DNA of 33,323 nucleotides from Bradyrhizobium pachyrhizi (GTDB lineage Bacteria; Pseudomonadota; Alphaproteobacteria; Rhizobiales; Xanthobacteraceae). Position 1 is the first letter of the stretch. Every line of letters begins with the position of its first letter. Below, in pieces: positions 31,840-33,323 of this stretch. Position numbers and translations under genes: made by a program. The notes beneath the pieces were generated by a model that worked only from the letters and a program-made list of their open reading frames with translations, did no database searches and had not been told where the DNA came from. The stretch lies in assembly GCF_001189245.1 (NCBI RefSeq), contig NZ_LFIQ01000124.1:1-33323 (forward strand). The letters are read 5' to 3'.

Positions 31840-32945
31840 CGACCGAGACGGCGGAATCGGTGGAGGCGGCCGGCATCGCTCCGGCCGCCGATCCCGGATT
31901 CCTCCAGCGCCACGGCGCGCGCATCGAATACATCGTGATCCCGGGCGCGGCGCTGGTCGGCGCGCTCGCGGTGTTCGGCGGCTTTGTCGCGCTCTACGGC
32001 AAGAACCCGCTCGATCTGTATTTCTACATGTATTACGGCGCGTTCGGCACCGCCTTCTCCTGGCAGAACACGCTGACCCGCGCCGCGCCGCTGATCCTGA
32101 CCGCGCTGTGCACGGCGCTGCCGGCGCAGCTCGGCATGGTGATCATCGGCGGCGAAGGCGCGCTGCTGATCGGCGCGCTGTCGGCGACCGCGGCGGCGCT
32201 GGCGCTGCAAGGCGCGGCGCCGACCGTGGTGCAGATCGCCATGGTGATCGCGGGCATGATCGGCGGCGGCCTCTGGATCACGCTGTCGGGCGGCCTGCGG
32301 CAATATCGCGGGGTCAACGAGACGATCTCGAGCCTGCTGCTGGTCTATATCGCGCTTGCCGTCCTCAACCATCTGGTCGAGGGGCCGATGCGCGATCCGG
32401 CGAGCCTCAACAAGCCGTCGACGCGCGAGATCGGCGCCGCCAACATGATCGGCACCATTCCCGGCACCGACGTGCATTGGGGCCTGGCGTTCGGCCTCGT
32501 CGCGGCCGTTGCCGCCTACATCCTGATCTATCACACCACCTTCGGCTTCGCCGCGCGCGTTGCCGGCGGCAACATCCGGGCGGCCAAGATCGTGGGCCTC
32601 AGTGTCGGCAAGCTGATCCTGACCGTCTGCTTCCTCGCCGGCAGCTGCGCCGGGCTTGCCGGCATGATCGAGGTCGCGGCGGTGCAGGGACGCACCAACG
32701 CCAATCTTGCGGCGGGCTACGGCTTCACCGGCATCCTCGTCGCGTTCCTGGCGCGGCAGAATCCGCTGGCGATCATTCCAGTGGCGATCCTGCTCGGCGG
32801 CATCTCGGCCTCCGGCGGCCTGTTGCAGCGGCGGCTCGGCCTGCCCGACGCTTCGGTGCTGGTGCTGCAAGGCATCATCTTCGTGTTCGTGCTGGCGAGC
32901 GACGCGCTCTACGGGCGCATCGGCTTCCTGAAGGGAAAGTCCTGA
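31836..32945 (+). CDS. BMP-type ABC transporter permease (first subunit)
   Basis: Inner-membrane permease of 369 residues of the BPD_transp_2 class, similar to nucleoside importer permeases (YufP/NupP type). Features are ITRAAPLILTALCTALPAQLGM-like entry helix, IIGGEGALLIGALSATAAAL, RGVNETISSLLLVYIALAVLNHLVEGPMRDP, and FAARVAGGNIRAAKIVGLSVGKLIL, the cytoplasmic coupling loop. About eight to ten TM segments. The start is GTG at 31836, overlapping the binding-protein TGA. An open frame of 770 codons covering both genes is an artefact of reading the first gene out of frame. Confidence 0.92.
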   Translation: MTTETAESVEAAGIAPAADPGFLQRHGARIEYIVIPGAALVGALAVFGGFVALYGKNPLDLYFYMYYGAFGTAFSWQNTLTRAAPLILTALCTALPAQLGMVIIGGEGALLIGALSATAAALALQGAAPTVVQIAMVIAGMIGGGLWITLSGGLRQYRGVNETISSLLLVYIALAVLNHLVEGPMRDPASLNKPSTREIGAANMIGTIPGTDVHWGLAFGLVAAVAAYILIYHTTFGFAARVAGGNIRAAKIVGLSVGKLILTVCFLAGSCAGLAGMIEVAAVQGRTNANLAAGYGFTGILVAFLARQNPLAIIPVAILLGGISASGGLLQRRLGLPDASVLVLQGIIFVFVLASDALYGRIGFLKGKS

Positions 32946-32946
32946 C

Positions 32947-33323
32947 ATGGCGGACGCATCGCTCGGGCTCTGGACCGTTCCGCTCGCCGTATTCGGCGGC
33001 GCCATCCGCGTCTCGACGCCGTTCCTGTTCGTCAGCCTCGGCGAATGCATCACCGAGCGGTCCGGCCGCATCAATCTCGGCCTCGAGGGCACGCTGGTGA
33101 TGGGCGCGATGAGCGCCTATGGCATCTCCTACCTGTCGGGCTCGCCGTGGTTAGGGGTGCTCGCGGCCGGAATCACCGGTGCCCTGTTCGGCGCGCTGCA
33201 TGCCGGCATCTGCTCGCTGCCGCGGGTCAACGACATCGCGGTCGGCATCGCGCTGATGCTGCTCGGCACCGGGCTCGCGTTCTTCCTCGGCAAGCCGCTG
33301 ATCGAGCCGACCGCGGCCCGGCT
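32947..33323 (+). CDS. BMP-type ABC transporter permease (second subunit), cut by window edge
   Basis: The first 125 residues of a second BPD_transp_2 permease (YufQ/NupQ type). It opens MADASLGLWTVPLAVFGGAI and contains RVSTPFLFVSLGECITERSG, then RINLGLEGTLVMGAMSAYG, the family's most conserved stretch, and RVNDIAVGIALMLLGTGLAFFLG. It starts 1 bp after the previous stop codon. No stop is reached before base 33323. The ATP-binding subunit of this importer was not seen and is expected downstream. Confidence 0.9.
   Translation, partial: MADASLGLWTVPLAVFGGAIRVSTPFLFVSLGECITERSGRINLGLEGTLVMGAMSAYGISYLSGSPWLGVLAAGITGALFGALHAGICSLPRVNDIAVGIALMLLGTGLAFFLGKPLIEPTAAR

Noticed and set aside
30633..32945. 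A single 770-residue protein covering binding protein and permease
   Set aside because: Its first 400 residues are an out-of-frame reading of the binding-protein gene; only the permease part, from GTG 31836, is real.

Overview
The window reads as chromosomal DNA of a Bradyrhizobium-like alphaproteobacterium (Nitrobacteraceae). The basis is high G+C coding sequence with strong third-position GC (hence long empty shadow frames), several short dispersed palindromic repeats of types I recognise from Bradyrhizobium and Rhodopseudomonas, and a very high density of ABC transporters for small organic solutes. I see no rRNA, tRNA, CRISPR array, insertion sequence, phage gene or defence system.

Layout. 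(1) 145-6255, minus strand: a tightly overlapping organosulfur operon, in transcription order substrate-binding protein, permease (SsuC type), ATPase (SsuB type), acyl-CoA-dehydrogenase-like flavoprotein (SfnB/DszC type), flavin-dependent alkanesulfonate monooxygenase (SsuD type) and a second, unrelated-looking binding protein (SsuA type). A third binding protein, a paralogue of the second, lies divergently at 6732-7718. (2) 8042-9288: an SDR-fold protein lacking the catalytic tetrad, and an HU-type nucleoid protein. (3) 9723-15029: a complete dipeptide/oligopeptide-type ABC importer with a fused double ATPase. (4) 15046-17593, minus: an archaeal-type bifunctional fructose-1,6-bisphosphate aldolase/phosphatase and a phosphofructokinase with the residues typical of pyrophosphate-dependent enzymes. 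(5) 17813-20112: a PuuB-like FAD amine oxidase and a divergent VOC-fold protein. (6) 20230-25141: a binding protein and two permeases of the sugar/polyamine-like class with no ATPase, a biuret-hydrolase-like cysteine hydrolase, and a formamidase-type nitrilase. (7) 25205-27514: a YeiH-family exporter with its divergent LysR regulator, then a small membrane protein. (8) 27652-28887: a soluble PAS histidine kinase. (9) 29085-33323: an allantoate/N-carbamoyl amino acid amidohydrolase divergent from a BMP-type nucleoside/nucleobase ABC importer that runs off the right edge.

How they fit together. Most of the window looks like a scavenging region. Sulfur comes from organosulfonates, with possible sulfite/sulfate export by YeiH. 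Nitrogen comes from amides, ureides and possibly nucleobases. The strongest regulatory signal is a pair of outward-facing sigma-54 (-24/-12) promoter matches in the 145-bp gap between the cysteine hydrolase and the formamidase, plus a third match ahead of the BMP importer. All three carry the same TGGCATG variant, which suggests these loci belong to a nitrogen-limitation regulon. The most distinctive metabolic feature is the reversible FBP node: a predicted PPi-phosphofructokinase beside a bifunctional FBP aldolase/phosphatase. Functions are read from motifs and family resemblance only; no database search was possible.
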